Shown: positions 21,624-32,200 of the stretch, one piece after another
How the letters are laid out: the number at the start of each line of letters is the position of its first letter
How positions within the stretch are numbered: position 1 is the first letter of the stretch
Assembly: GCF_035046485.1 (NCBI RefSeq)
Contig: NC_085138.1
Span: 31,149,047 to 31,213,046 of the forward strand
From: Aedes albopictus
Taxonomy: Eukaryota > Arthropoda > Insecta > Diptera > Culicidae
Direction: 5' to 3'
Length of the DNA: 64,000 nt
Notes under the pieces: generated by a model
The model's database searches: none
Seen by the model: only the letters and a program-made list of their open reading frames with translations
What the model was told of the DNA's origin: nothing
Position numbers and translations under genes: made by a program

Positions 21624-23364
21624 ATGAAGTCAAATAGAAATCAGAATCTAGGTGGAAATAGTGGTGGGATCAACCCCTTCGCAAGAAGCGGGTTGATGAG
21701 ATCTCCGACAAGGAGAAGTGAGGAGATAGGCGCTGGGAGTTGCGTACGCAGCTCAAGCGTGGGTGCTCCAGTCCACTTCCCGGCAAGCCAGCCGGTGGAG
21801 GTTATGGACGGAGCGTGGTTGTTGAGGGCCGTCAACCGAGGATCCAAAGGACGGTCCGCAATAGAGGCGGCTGAGCAGCAGCTTGGCAAAATCATCGACT
21901 TTGCGTCCACTAAGTCGAACATAAGCAAGGACCTGAAAACGGCCTTGCTTCGACTTAGGGCGTCGATCGACGATGCCAAGCAGGAGCACGCGGCACTCGC
22001 GTTGCTGACTGCTGCAGCAGCGGAGCCTGCAAATGAGAAAGTGCCGAAGTTTACCCAAACGGAGGCCTTCTCCTTCGCAGGAAGTCCGAATAAGGCGGAA
22101 GCGACTGCTCGCGACAAACGGGGCAAGCAATCGCAGAAGCGGGCGAGGCAACCGTCAGGCGAGGAGCTGTCTGGCGGTGCCCGCAAGGCCAGGCGAATCA
22201 TTACCCCGAAAGTCGGTAATAATGCCGGAAGGTCGGACCCCAGCCAGGGTTCCCGGAAAGCTGGGAAGGGTGGGCCTGAAAAGGCTGGCCCGTCCCGGAA
22301 CGATGGGAACAAAGGGTTGCGACCGCTAGTGGGCCCTCAACAGCCACAGAGTAGGGCGATCCAAGGGGAGGACCCCCCTTGGACGAAGGTAGAGCGGAAG
22401 AGGAAGAAGAAGGCGAATCCGCAGGTAGTAGCGCAGGACGCCAAGCCAAGGCGTAGGAGGGCAGGTGCCAAGCGCGAGAAAGGCGACTCTATCGTCATCA
22501 AGACGGAACAGTCCAAGTACTCGGACGTCTTGAAGATGATGCGAAGCGACGCCAAGCTTGAGGGTCTTGGAGCCGACGTACGCAGTATTAGACGTACTCG
22601 TACGGGCGAGATGATCCTGGAGCTGAAGCGCCAGAAGGAGCACAAGGGCGCCGCCTAGGGGCTGTCCATAAACCACGTGGTCATTTCTTTGGGACTTTTC
22701 AACCCCCCCCCCCCCCCGCGTGGTCATTAGTCCATACAAAAATTTTTATTTGTCCATACAAAAAGGTCATCGGCCGAAACCCCCCCCCCCCCCCCCCTCA
22801 TGACCACGTGGTTTATGGACAGCCCCCTATAAGAGGCTGGCAGAAGAGGTCCTTGGTGAGGGTGTGCAGGTGAGGGCTCTGACACATGAGGCGACTCTGA
22901 AGGTCAAGGACATCGATGAGATCACCGAAGTGGAAGAGCTCGTCACGGCACTGCGGCAACAGTGCGATGTGCAGGTGGCCGCCGCAGCCGTTAAGCTACG
23001 GAAAGGGCCAGCAGGGACACAGATAGCTTTGGTTCAGCTACCTGTGGCGGACGTCAAAAAGTCCGTTAAAGTAGGGAGCATAAAGGTGGGTTGGTGTGTA
23101 TGTCACCTGACATTCCACGAGCCACCAGAGGTTTGCTTCAGGTGTCTGGAACCAGGACACAAGTCGTGGGACTGCAAAGGCCCCGACAGGCGCAAACTGT
23201 GTAGGCGATGCGGCGCTGAAGGTCATAAGGCCCAAAGCTGCACGAGTCCGCCCATCTGCATGATCTGTACCGGGAAATCCTCGAACAACAGACATCCGAT
23301 GGGTGGTCCAAGGTGCCCGGCCTTCAAGAAAGCCGCAGTGAACAACAAATCACAGTGCAGGTAA
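21624..23364 (+). pseudogene. ORF1 (Gag-like) of element 1, split by MITE
   Basis: The ORF1 ribonucleoprotein packages element RNA for retrotransposition. The first part (21624-22657) has an N-terminal Ser/Arg-rich region and a Lys/Arg-rich middle (KVERKRKKKANPQ) and matches ORF1 of element 2 up to an EMILELKRQK block. A MITE then places a TAG at 22656-22658. After the MITE the same frame continues (22830 on) with VRALTHEATLKVKDIDEIT, equivalent to VRALSQEAVVEIKDLDEIT in element 2. Three zinc knuckles follow: CFRCLEPGHKSWDC, CRRCGAEGHKAQSC and a third CX2C...H...C. Excluding the MITE and one copy of its 3-bp duplication the frame is continuous. The stop at 23362-23364 is probably not the original one. 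Confidence 0.8.
22658..22826 (+). mobile_element. 169-bp MITE in ORF1, TSD CTA
   Basis: The termini are GGGGCTGTCCATAAACCACG and its complement, with the 3-bp target duplication CTA at 22655-22657 and 22827-22829. The interior has two C runs of about 15-18 bases. The same family occurs inverted at 33396-33559 (TSD AAA) and as a half copy at 54312-54353. Confidence 0.9.
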
Positions 23365-26336
23365 CGCAGCTGAACCTGAACCACTGTGATGCGGCTCAGC
23401 AACTGCTTTGTCAGGCGGTTTCTGAGTGGGAGACGGATATCGCCATCATTTCGGACCCATACCGAGTACCCGCCGGCAACGGCAACTGGGTCGCGGATGG
23501 GACCAGAAAAATGGCGGCGATATGGACGACGGGTAAATACCCCGTTCAGGAGTTGGTGTCTACTACCTATGAGGGCTTCGTGGTCGCCAAAGTAAACGGG
23601 GTCTTCTTCTGTAGCTGTTATGCGCCTCCGCGGTGGCCGATCGAGCAGTTCACGCAAATGCTGGACCGCTTAACGACCGTGCTAACAGGGCGAAGGCCGG
23701 TGGTAATAGCGGGCGACTTTAATGCCTGGGCCGTGGAATGGGGAAGCTGTTTCACGAACCAGCGGGGTCAGATCCTGCTAGAAACACTGGCCATCTTAGA
23801 TGTCGACTTGGCTAATGTCGGTACCAAGAGTACCTTTAGTCGAAACGGAGCGGAGTCAATTATTGACGTGACCTTTTGTAGTCCTGGCCTAACAAGTAGT
23901 TCGAACTGGAGAGTAGATGATGGCTACACTCACAGCGACCACCTGGCGGTTCGCTACAGTATCGACTACAATAACAGCAGACAGCGGATAGAAGAAGAGG
24001 CGGCTAGGCTAAGGCCAAGCCCTCGCAGGTGGAAGACATCATACTTTGACGAAGGGGTATTTAGGGAGGCGCTCCGCCGTGAGCGAAACTTAATCGGTTT
24101 AGACGGCGACGAGCTGGTAGCGGTGCTCTCACGTGCGTGTGATGCGACCATGCCTAGGCGAGTCCACCCTAGAAATGGGAGGCCACCGGCTTACTGGTGG
24201 ACCGACGCGATTGCGGACCTGCGCCGCGCCTGCCTAAGGGCTAGGCGGCGGATGCAGCGAGCACGATCAGAGGAAGAGCGAAACGAACGGCGGGTGGTGT
24301 TCGCCGCTGCAAAAGCCGCGCTTAAGACCGAGATAAGAGCAAGCAAAAAGGCCTGCTTTGAGGGTCTCTGTCAGAGTGCCAATACGAACCCGTGGGGTGA
24401 CGCCTACAGGATCGTTATGGCCAAGACGAGAGGTGTGATGGCTCCTACAGAGCAATCTCCAGAGATGTTGGAGGGGATCATTGGAGGACTTTTTCCGCGT
24501 CATGATCCTAGTCCTTGGCCTCCTTTCGTAGGACAGCCGGGGACTGGGGCTGGCGATGAGGAGAGGGTCACCGATGTGGAACTTGCGGGGATAGCTAAGT
24601 CCCTTAGCGTAGGTAAGGCCCCAGGTCCGGACGGAGTTCCGAACCTGGCCTTAAAAGTAGCTATTGCAGAGGCTCCCGAGATGTTCAGGTCTGCTATGCA
24701 GAAATGCCTGGACGAGGGAGTTTTCCCAGAAGCTTGGAAGAGGCAGAGCCTGGTACTATTGCCAAAGGCGGGGAAACCACCCGGAGACCCGTCGGCATAT
24801 AGACCAATATGCTTGATTGACACGGCGGGGAAGGTGCTCGAAAAGATCATCCTCAATAGAATGTTGCGGTTCACCGAGGGCGAAAATGGTCTTTCGAGTA
24901 ACCAGTACGGCTTCCGGAAGGGGAGGTCCACCGTAGACGCTATCTTGTCGGTTACAAAAACCGCCGAGAAAGCACTCGAGCCTAAGAGGAGGGGAATTCG
25001 CTTTTGCGCGGTAGTGACTCTGGATGTAAGGAATGCGTTTAATAGCGCCAGCTGGTCTGCTATTGCCGATGCGCTCTTGCGTCTGGGGATACCGGAGTAC
25101 CTGTACAAGATTCTCGGAAGTTACTTTCAGAATCGTGTACTAGTCTACGACACGGAGGTGGGTCGGAAGTGCTTTCACATAACCTCAGGAGTCCCGCAAG
25201 GTTCCATCCTGGGTCCGGTGTTATGGAATGTCATGTACGACGAGGTGTTGAGGTTGGAGTATCCAGTGGGAGTGGTGATTGTCGGATTTGCCGACGACAT
25301 TACGCTCGAAGTCTACGGTGAAACGATCGAGGAGGTAAAGTTGACTACCAACCACTCGATCAAGGTTGTGGAGGCGTGGATGCGGTCCAGGAAACTGGAG
25401 CTGGCTCACCACAAGACAGAGGTGACGGTTGTTAACAACCTGAAGTCGGAGCAGCAGACGGAGATCAGTGTAGGAGACTGTACTATCCTGTCAAAGCGCT
25501 CCGTCAAACACTTGGGCGTGATGATCGACGATAAGCTTACCTTCGGTAGCCACGTCGATTATGCCTGTAAAAGAGCCTCCACAGCTATTGCGGCACTGTC
25601 CCGGATGATGTCCAATAGCTCTGCGGTGTACGCCAGTAAGCGCAAGCTTCTGGCTAGTGTTGCTACATCCATACTTAGGTATGGCGGCCCGGCGTGGGGC
25701 ACCGCGCTAAGTACTAAATGCTACCGACGGAAGCTGGAAAGTACTTACAGGCTTATGTGCCTGCGGGTTGCGAGCGCGTACCGTACCGTGTCACACGACG
25801 CTCTCTGCGTCATTACTGGTATGGTGCCTATCAGCATTCTTATCAGTGAGGACATGGAGTGCTTCGAAATGCGCGGCACAAGAGGCATACGCAGGACTGT
25901 CAGGATGGCCTCTATGGTCAAATGGCAGCGCGCGTGGGACAGTTCCACCAAAGGAAGGTGGACCTATAGGTTGATACCGAGGGTAGATAGTTGGATTAAT
26001 AGGCGCCATGGGGAAGTCACATTCCACCTGACACAGGTCCTTACAGGTCATGGTTGCTTCCGACAGTATCTACACCGTTTCGGGCATGCGGATTCTCCCG
26101 AATGCCCAGCGTGCAATGATTTAGAGGAAACGGCGGAACACGTTTTGTTCGTGTGCCCGCGTTTTCGCACAATGCGTGACCGCATGCTTGCCACATGCGG
26201 GGAGGACACAACTCCGGACAACTTGGTCCAGAGGATGTGTAGGGATGAGTTTGGCTGGAACGCCGTTTCAACGGCTATTACCCACATCGTCTGGGAGCTA
26301 CAGAGGAGGTGGCGCGTGGACTCGGAGAATGGCTAG
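23313..26336 (+). CDS. ORF2 endonuclease-reverse transcriptase, element 1
   Basis: About 1000 residues. An apurinic-endonuclease-like domain nicks the target: QLNLNHCDAAQQ at the N terminus, GDFNAWAVEWGS at about 134 and SDH at about 208. The reverse transcriptase copies the RNA at the nick: KAPGPDGVPN, GVPQGSILGP, and the catalytic FADD at about 659. A C-terminal CCHC (CPACNDLEETAEHVLFVC) starts at about 931. The size and order equal element 2 ORF2 (1001 residues), to which it is clearly related but diverged. The ATG at 23313 lies within ORF1 in another frame and is unlikely to be native. Homology begins at about codon 13 (23349), and the expected ATG is missing there. The rest of the frame is free of stops. 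Confidence 0.88.
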   Translation: MPGLQESRSEQQITVQVTQLNLNHCDAAQQLLCQAVSEWETDIAIISDPYRVPAGNGNWVADGTRKMAAIWTTGKYPVQELVSTTYEGFVVAKVNGVFFCSCYAPPRWPIEQFTQMLDRLTTVLTGRRPVVIAGDFNAWAVEWGSCFTNQRGQILLETLAILDVDLANVGTKSTFSRNGAESIIDVTFCSPGLTSSSNWRVDDGYTHSDHLAVRYSIDYNNSRQRIEEEAARLRPSPRRWKTSYFDEGVFREALRRERNLIGLDGDELVAVLSRACDATMPRRVHPRNGRPPAYWWTDAIADLRRACLRARRRMQRARSEEERNERRVVFAAAKAALKTEIRASKKACFEGLCQSANTNPWGDAYRIVMAKTRGVMAPTEQSPEMLEGIIGGLFPRHDPSPWPPFVGQPGTGAGDEERVTDVELAGIAKSLSVGKAPGPDGVPNLALKVAIAEAPEMFRSAMQKCLDEGVFPEAWKRQSLVLLPKAGKPPGDPSAYRPICLIDTAGKVLEKIILNRMLRFTEGENGLSSNQYGFRKGRSTVDAILSVTKTAEKALEPKRRGIRFCAVVTLDVRNAFNSASWSAIADALLRLGIPEYLYKILGSYFQNRVLVYDTEVGRKCFHITSGVPQGSILGPVLWNVMYDEVLRLEYPVGVVIVGFADDITLEVYGETIEEVKLTTNHSIKVVEAWMRSRKLELAHHKTEVTVVNNLKSEQQTEISVGDCTILSKRSVKHLGVMIDDKLTFGSHVDYACKRASTAIAALSRMMSNSSAVYASKRKLLASVATSILRYGGPAWGTALSTKCYRRKLESTYRLMCLRVASAYRTVSHDALCVITGMVPISILISEDMECFEMRGTRGIRRTVRMASMVKWQRAWDSSTKGRWTYRLIPRVDSWINRRHGEVTFHLTQVLTGHGCFRQYLHRFGHADSPECPACNDLEETAEHVLFVCPRFRTMRDRMLATCGEDTTPDNLVQRMCRDEFGWNAVSTAITHIVWELQRRWRVDSENG

Positions 26337-27042
26337 TCCAGATGCAGTACAAGAGGTGGTCCAGGGGTTCGGAGTCGGCTTCGTAGGTCATACCGGTGCC
26401 CTGCGGTCGAAATCGACCCTTACAACGATTAAGTGGCCGCGGAGAGGAAGTCCCGGTAGCGGTGCTGTCGTGGCGTCGGTCTACTGGGTTGGATCCGAGC
26501 CCGCGGTTGGAAAGGGGTCCCCGGCAAGGGTCGGGGTAGGTGAGATCCTGCTGTCTGCAACCTACGGGTGCATCTGATAGGGCCTGAAGGGTAGTGATAC
26601 CCTTCCTTACGGGCAGGTCAGATCGGGTTGCACGTGGGCATCAGTTCTTGATGTCCGCTCAGCAGTAGGGCGCGGGCGGGGTTGACCCTGCCCGCCTTCC
26701 GAGGACAAAGGGAGTGGCGAGGACCACTCGGGAAACTGGCTAAGCGCCAGCATGCTACCGTGATGGACTCTCCAAAGCGAGTCATCGATGTTCGTTGCTG
26801 CAGGCTACGCAGCTAACCTTGTGGGTGCGATGTGCACTAGCCCCTTTCTGAAGCAATACCTTCTTGGTGGTTCCGGAGAGACGTAGGGTTTGGCGACCAT
26901 AGGAATGGTTTAGTGGGTACGAGGAGAGAGTAGTCCTGGATTTTACTTTTGTTGTAGAAGACGGCCTGTCAGACCTACACTACCCTATCCTTCTGTTAGG
27001 GTGTCTGTTGAGCAGATTATCCCCCTATGGTTTAGAAGGAAA

Positions 27043-27059
<17 letters not shown>

Positions 27060-27087
<28 letters not shown>
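27060..27087 (+). repeat. CA repeat between the two R1 elements
   Basis: About 14 CA units separate the A-run of element 1 from the GGGGCAGCAGGGAC start of element 2. It is the shared target microsatellite. Confidence 0.92.
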
Positions 27088-27088
<1 letters not shown>

Positions 27089-27823
27089 GGGGCAGCAGGG
27101 ACAGGAGTCCAGGGGCTTGACGAACCCCCCCTTCTGCGAGTCGGGTGGCAGCTTGGGAATTCATCCCAAGCGAAAATCGTTCACACATCCGTGTGGATTA
27201 CCACCTTTGGCTCTTCCTTCGGGGTGTGACCGAGCTTCTGGTTTCCAGATAGCTCAAGCAGAGGATGCCTAGGATGTGGCGGGGTTTCAACAGTGGGCTC
27301 TGTTGGATCTCCATAAAAAGCCACACATCCGCAAGCAACTCTGTACAAGCGACGTGGTACCGCTTCCAAAGTGCCTTAGCCCAAATACTCGGAGTGCCAA
27401 CCGGCACATCATTGATGCCAGTAACATCCTGATTATGGCATACTGGTCAACGCAAACGACAACGGACTACGGATTACGGATAGGATGACGACGATGGGCT
27501 GACATTCGTGCCATTCTGCTCCCTGAGTAAGGAAGGGTGACACCTACTTGAAACGGCGAGCGGGCTAATGGTGCGTCTGCCTCCGTCCCGGTAAAACCTT
27601 GGCAGGCCTCCGGATACGTTCTTCATCTGTCCATCATTTTTGATGGGTACTAGGCTCGGATGTAACACTCCCGACTTGCGCTGATCTGGCTCTGGACACG
27701 GACCCCATGAAGGTACGTGTTCAACCCTCGCTTGGCCTCCCTGATTCATAGACAACCAAGGGATCACAAAAGCGACTACGTACAGCAGGTGGAGATAGCG
27801 GCTCGGAGGGGGGACCCAATAGA

Positions 27824-29218
27824 ATGGAGACATCAAATTATACCGAAGTAGTTGGAGAGAACGCGGACGCGTTTAGAAGAAGTGGAATGATGCAGCGATC
27901 ACCAGTGACGCCGCTGGAAACTGCTGCGAGAACGAGTAGTAGCGCAATACGGAGCGAGTCTCAAGGAAGCCAACGGGAGCTAGCATTCCTGAATCAGCGA
28001 GTGCTTACATCGAACTCGAACAGCGGCACAGCTCAAGAGTCGAGCTTGTTCGAAGTGAGGAGAAGGGTGAACGAGTTGTACGAGTTTGTCAAAGACAAGC
28101 ACAACGTTCACCTGAAGATCAAGCAACTAGTGACGAGCATCAAGTCCGCCGTTACAGTTGCGGAACGCGATCAGAAGGCGCTCAAGCTGAGAGTGGAAAC
28201 AGCCGAGAAGTCTCTGGCGGAAGCCACGGATAGACCTACGGCTGAAAACATGGAGACGCCGAGGAGCCACCGGAGTACTCGCTCAGAGAAACGAGGCAGG
28301 GACACGCCAGGAGAAGAGGAAGTCCCGAAGAAACAGAGAAGCGAACGGGAGCGTGCCAGCAATCGGAGTGATGATGGATGGCGCACTGTGGAGAACCAGC
28401 AGGCGAAGAAGAAGAAAAAGCGAAAGGAGAAAGAAGATAAGAAGAAGGAAGAAAAGAAGAAGGAACAGAAGAAGAAAGAAACCCACCGGCCTCCTAGGGA
28501 GAGGAAGAAGGGCGATGCATTGATCGTCGAGGCGAAGGACAAGACGACGTACGCTGCTCTGCTTAGGAAACTGCAGGAGGACCCGGAGTTGAAGGTGTTG
28601 GGCGAAAACGTAGTGAAGACCAGACGCACCCAAAAAGGAGAGATGCTGTTCGAGCTCAAGAAGGATCCGACGGTTAAGAGCTCGGCGTTCAGGGAGCTCG
28701 TTGCCAAATCCCTGGAGAACGAGGTCAATGTGAGAGCCTTATCACAGGAGGCGGTGGTTGAAATCAAGGATCTGGACGAGATCACGACAGAAGATGATCT
28801 GAAACGCGCATTGAAGGAGCAGTGCAACGTCGAAGGACCGATGGTGATTCGGATAAGGAAGTCGTATGGAGGCACTCAGACGGCGGCAATCCGATTGCCT
28901 GTGGATATTGCCAATAAGCTGGTAGCAACTGGCAAGGTAAAAAATCGATGGGCGGAGTGCTCGTTGCGACTGGCTCCCCGAGCCACCAAACAAATGGAGC
29001 GATGCTTTAAATGCATGGAGTTTGGTCATCAGGCGAGAAATTGCAAGGGCCCCGACAGGTCCGGACGATGCTGGAGTTGCGGTGGAAACGGCCACGTTGC
29101 TCGGGACTGCACGAGCCAACCCAAGTGCATGCTGTGTAAGCCGGAGGATGGAAACGACCATAAGACGGGAGGCTTTAAGTGCCCGGCCTATAAAAAGGCG
29201 ATGGCAGGTCAACAATGA
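27824..29218 (+). CDS. ORF1 (Gag-like, zinc knuckle), element 2
   Basis: 464 residues; binds element RNA and forms the ribonucleoprotein in R1-type retrotransposition. Seen in the sequence: a Ser/Thr-rich N terminus (1-70); a helical, probably coiled segment (about 75-135, with ELYEFVKDKHNVHLKIKQL); a very basic Lys/Glu tract (about 194-228); a conserved globular block (about 230-390) shared with element 1 ORF1; and three zinc knuckles at about 394-407 (CFKCMEFGHQARNC), 416-429 (CWSCGGNGHVARDC) and 435-453. The start is the first ATG after the 5' UTR and fits the length of the split homologue. The stop TGA overlaps the ATG of ORF2 (ATGA), which suggests coupled translation by reinitiation as described for other R1-clade elements. 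Confidence 0.9.
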   Translation: METSNYTEVVGENADAFRRSGMMQRSPVTPLETAARTSSSAIRSESQGSQRELAFLNQRVLTSNSNSGTAQESSLFEVRRRVNELYEFVKDKHNVHLKIKQLVTSIKSAVTVAERDQKALKLRVETAEKSLAEATDRPTAENMETPRSHRSTRSEKRGRDTPGEEEVPKKQRSERERASNRSDDGWRTVENQQAKKKKKRKEKEDKKKEEKKKEQKKKETHRPPRERKKGDALIVEAKDKTTYAALLRKLQEDPELKVLGENVVKTRRTQKGEMLFELKKDPTVKSSAFRELVAKSLENEVNVRALSQEAVVEIKDLDEITTEDDLKRALKEQCNVEGPMVIRIRKSYGGTQTAAIRLPVDIANKLVATGKVKNRWAECSLRLAPRATKQMERCFKCMEFGHQARNCKGPDRSGRCWSCGGNGHVARDCTSQPKCMLCKPEDGNDHKTGGFKCPAYKKAMAGQQ

Positions 29219-32200
29219 TTGAGATAACCCAAATCAACCTCAATCACTGCGACGTCGCACAGCAACTGTTGTGGCAGTCGACAACAGAGACTAAGTGCGA
29301 TGTTGCAATCATCGCAGAGCCGTATCGGGTGCCCCCTGAGAACGGCAATTGGGTGACGGACAGATCCCAGATAGCGGCCATACAGGTGATGGGTAGATTC
29401 CCCATTCAAGAAGTGATCGAGTGTTCATACGAAGGCTTTGTGGTTGCCAAAATTAATGGAATCTTCGTTTGCAGTTGCTATGCACCTCCAAGGTGGTCAG
29501 ATGAAGAGTACAACAGGATGTTGGATGCACTCACGGACACGCTGGTCAGGCGGAAGCCGGTAGTCATCGGAGGAGATTTCAACGCCTGGGCCGTGGAATG
29601 GGGTAGTAGGCTCACCAATGCTAGGGGGTACAGCCTACTGGAAGCCCTAGCGAAGCTGGATGTGAGGCTTTGCAACGATGGTATGGCCAGCACATTCCGC
29701 AGAGACGGCCGTGAATCCATCATCGATGTTACGTTCTGTAGTCCGTCGCTTACGGAAGACATGAACTGGAGAGTCAGCGAGGAATATTCCAACAGTGATC
29801 ACCAGGCGATCCTCTACAGCATTGGCCGGCGAGCCTCTACTTCGACGAGGAGAACGCGAACATGCGAACGAAGGTGGAAGACAAAAGACTTCGACAAGGA
29901 AGTCTTTGTCGAGGCGCTGCGGCCATACGGCGGTGCAACCCTTGATGCAGGTGAACTAACGGAAGCGATTGTTACGGCATGCGACATAGCAATGCCGAGG
30001 AAGATAGAGCCCAGAAACAGAAGACGGCCAGCGTATTGGTGGAACGCGACGATCAGTACCCTCCGTGCTGCTTGCCTCCGTGCTAGGAGACGCTTCCAGA
30101 GGGCCAGAAATGAAGCTGAGAGAGAAGCAAGGCGAACCGTTTTTCGGGGAGCTCGAGCCGCTCTTAAACGCGAGATAAGGCTGAGTAAGTCGAACTGCTA
30201 CAAAGAGTTGTGTCGAGAAGCCGACGCCAACCCCTGGGGCAACGCGTACCGAATCGTGGTATCGAAGCTCAAAGGTCCAGCAGTAACCGTGGAAATGTGC
30301 CCGGACAAACTAAGGAGGATCGTGGAAGGTCTTTTTCCGCACCATGGCCCAACGTTTTGGCCGCCCACACCATACGCAGAGAATGCAGAAGAACCCAACG
30401 AAGGTGCTCGGATATCCAATGCAGAGTTGCTGGTAATTGCGAAGGGGCTCAAGATCGGGAAAGCTCCCGGTCCGGATGGGATCCCGAACGTAGCAGTTAG
30501 AACGGTGATATTGGCGTTTCCGGACATGATCAGGATGGTGCTCCAAAAATGCCTGGATGAAGGCTACTTCCCAGACGGTTGGAAGGTTCAAAAGTTGGTG
30601 CTTCTACCGAAACCAGGAAAGCCACCGGGGGACCCAGGATCGTATAGACCGATCTGCCTGCTGGATACCCTAGGAAAACTGTTAGAGAAGGTCATCCTTA
30701 ACAGGTTGACAGAATACGCCGAAAGTGAGAGGGGACTGTCAGCGATGCAATTCGGATTCCGTAAGGGAAAATCGACGGTGGATGCGATTCGGGTAGTCAT
30801 CGAGAATGCCCAGAAGGCGTCCAAGAAAAAACGGAGAGGTGACCGATTCTGCGCTGTGGTAACGATAGACGTCAAAAATGCGTTTAACAGTGCCAGCTGG
30901 GAGGCTATCGCCGTAGCGCTACACAGTATGCGGGTTCCCGATTATCTGTGCCAGATTTTACGGAGCTACTTCCAGAACAGGGTACTGGTGTACGAGACCA
31001 ACGAAGGGCAGAGGTCTATAGAAGTAACGGCAGGTGTTCCACAAGGGTCCATACTAGGCCCAACGCTCTGGAATGCCATGTACAACGGCGTACTGTCGTT
31101 AAAACTTCCCAAAGGAGTCGTCATTGTGGGCTTCGCAGATGACGTCGTGTTGACGGTAATGGGAGAGACTCTTGAAGAAGTTGAAATGCTGGCGACGGAA
31201 TCAATGTCCACTGTTGAAAGATGGATGACTGGGGTCAAGCTACAGATTGCCCATCACAAAACGGAGGTGCTTCTGGTCAGCAACTGTAAAGCAGCCCAAA
31301 CGATGGAGATCGTAGTCGGAGAGCACGTAATCACATTGAAACGAGCTTTGAAGCATCTAGGAGTGATGGTCGATGATCGACTTAACTTCAAGGAGCACGT
31401 CGACTACGCCTGCGGAAAGGCGGCGAAGGCTGTCAATGCTATAGCGACGATAATGCCGAACGTCGGGGGACCACGAAGTAGTAAGAGGCGTCTTCTGGCG
31501 AGCGTAGCAGGCTCAATACTCAGGTATGGTGCCCCAGCATGGGCTGAAGCACTGAGTACGAAGCGGAATAGAAGAGCGCTAGACAGCGCATTCCGACTCA
31601 TGGCCACTCGGGTCGCCAGCGCGTACAGAACCATTTCGACGGAGGCAGTATGTGTTATCGCGGGAATGATGCCCATTTGCATCACCATCGCCGAAGACGT
31701 GGAATGCTACCATCGCAGAAGTACCAGGAGCGTAAGAGATATCGTCAGAGCGAACTCGTTGGCTAAGTGGCAGCAAGAGTGGGACAATTCGGCGAATGGC
31801 AGGTGGACTCACCGACTTATCCCTAGCGTGTCAGCGTGGGTGAATAGGAAGCATGGGGAGGTGAACTTCCATCTGACGCAGTTCCTGTCCGGCCATGGCT
31901 GCTTCAGGAAGTACCTGCACCGGTTTGGGCACGCTCTTTCGCCCTTTTGCCCGAGGTGTGTTAACGTGGAGGAGACACCGGAACATGTCGTTTTCGAATG
32001 CCCCAGGTTCGAAGAAATTCGCGTCTTGCTGCGCGGAGTGACAGTCGACAACATTGTCGAAGAGATGTGTCGCGATGAAAACACGTGGAACGCTGTCGAC
32101 AGAGCAGTAACGAGGGTGCTGTCCGCGCTGCAGAGGAAGTGGCGCGAAGACCAGAGAGCGGCGGAACGCGATCCGGGTAGGCATGATCCACCGCCGGGGA

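Larger units (their letters stand above)
21343..27059 (+). mobile_element. R1-clade non-LTR retrotransposon, element 1
   Basis: About 5.7 kb. The 5' end begins CCCGGGGCAGCAGGGACG directly after a CA microsatellite, followed by a 280-bp 5' UTR, ORF1 (split), ORF2, a 700-bp 3' UTR and a run of about 20 A (27040-27059), then CA repeats again. The domain order and C-terminal CCHC are those of R1-clade elements. Insertion into AC-type simple repeats is known for some R1 lineages (Mino and Waldo types). It is defective: a 169-bp MITE lies in ORF1 and the ORF2 start is degraded. Element 2 follows in the same orientation after only 28 bp. Confidence 0.88.

Noticed and set aside
21641..22739. Minus-strand frames opposite ORF1 and ORF2 of the R1 elements
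   Set aside because: Antisense shadows of GC-richer coding DNA. No domains, while the plus strand has clear motifs.
26176..26577. 133-codon frame overlapping the end of element 1 ORF2
   Set aside because: Different frame through the ORF2 C terminus and 3' UTR, with no counterpart in element 2.
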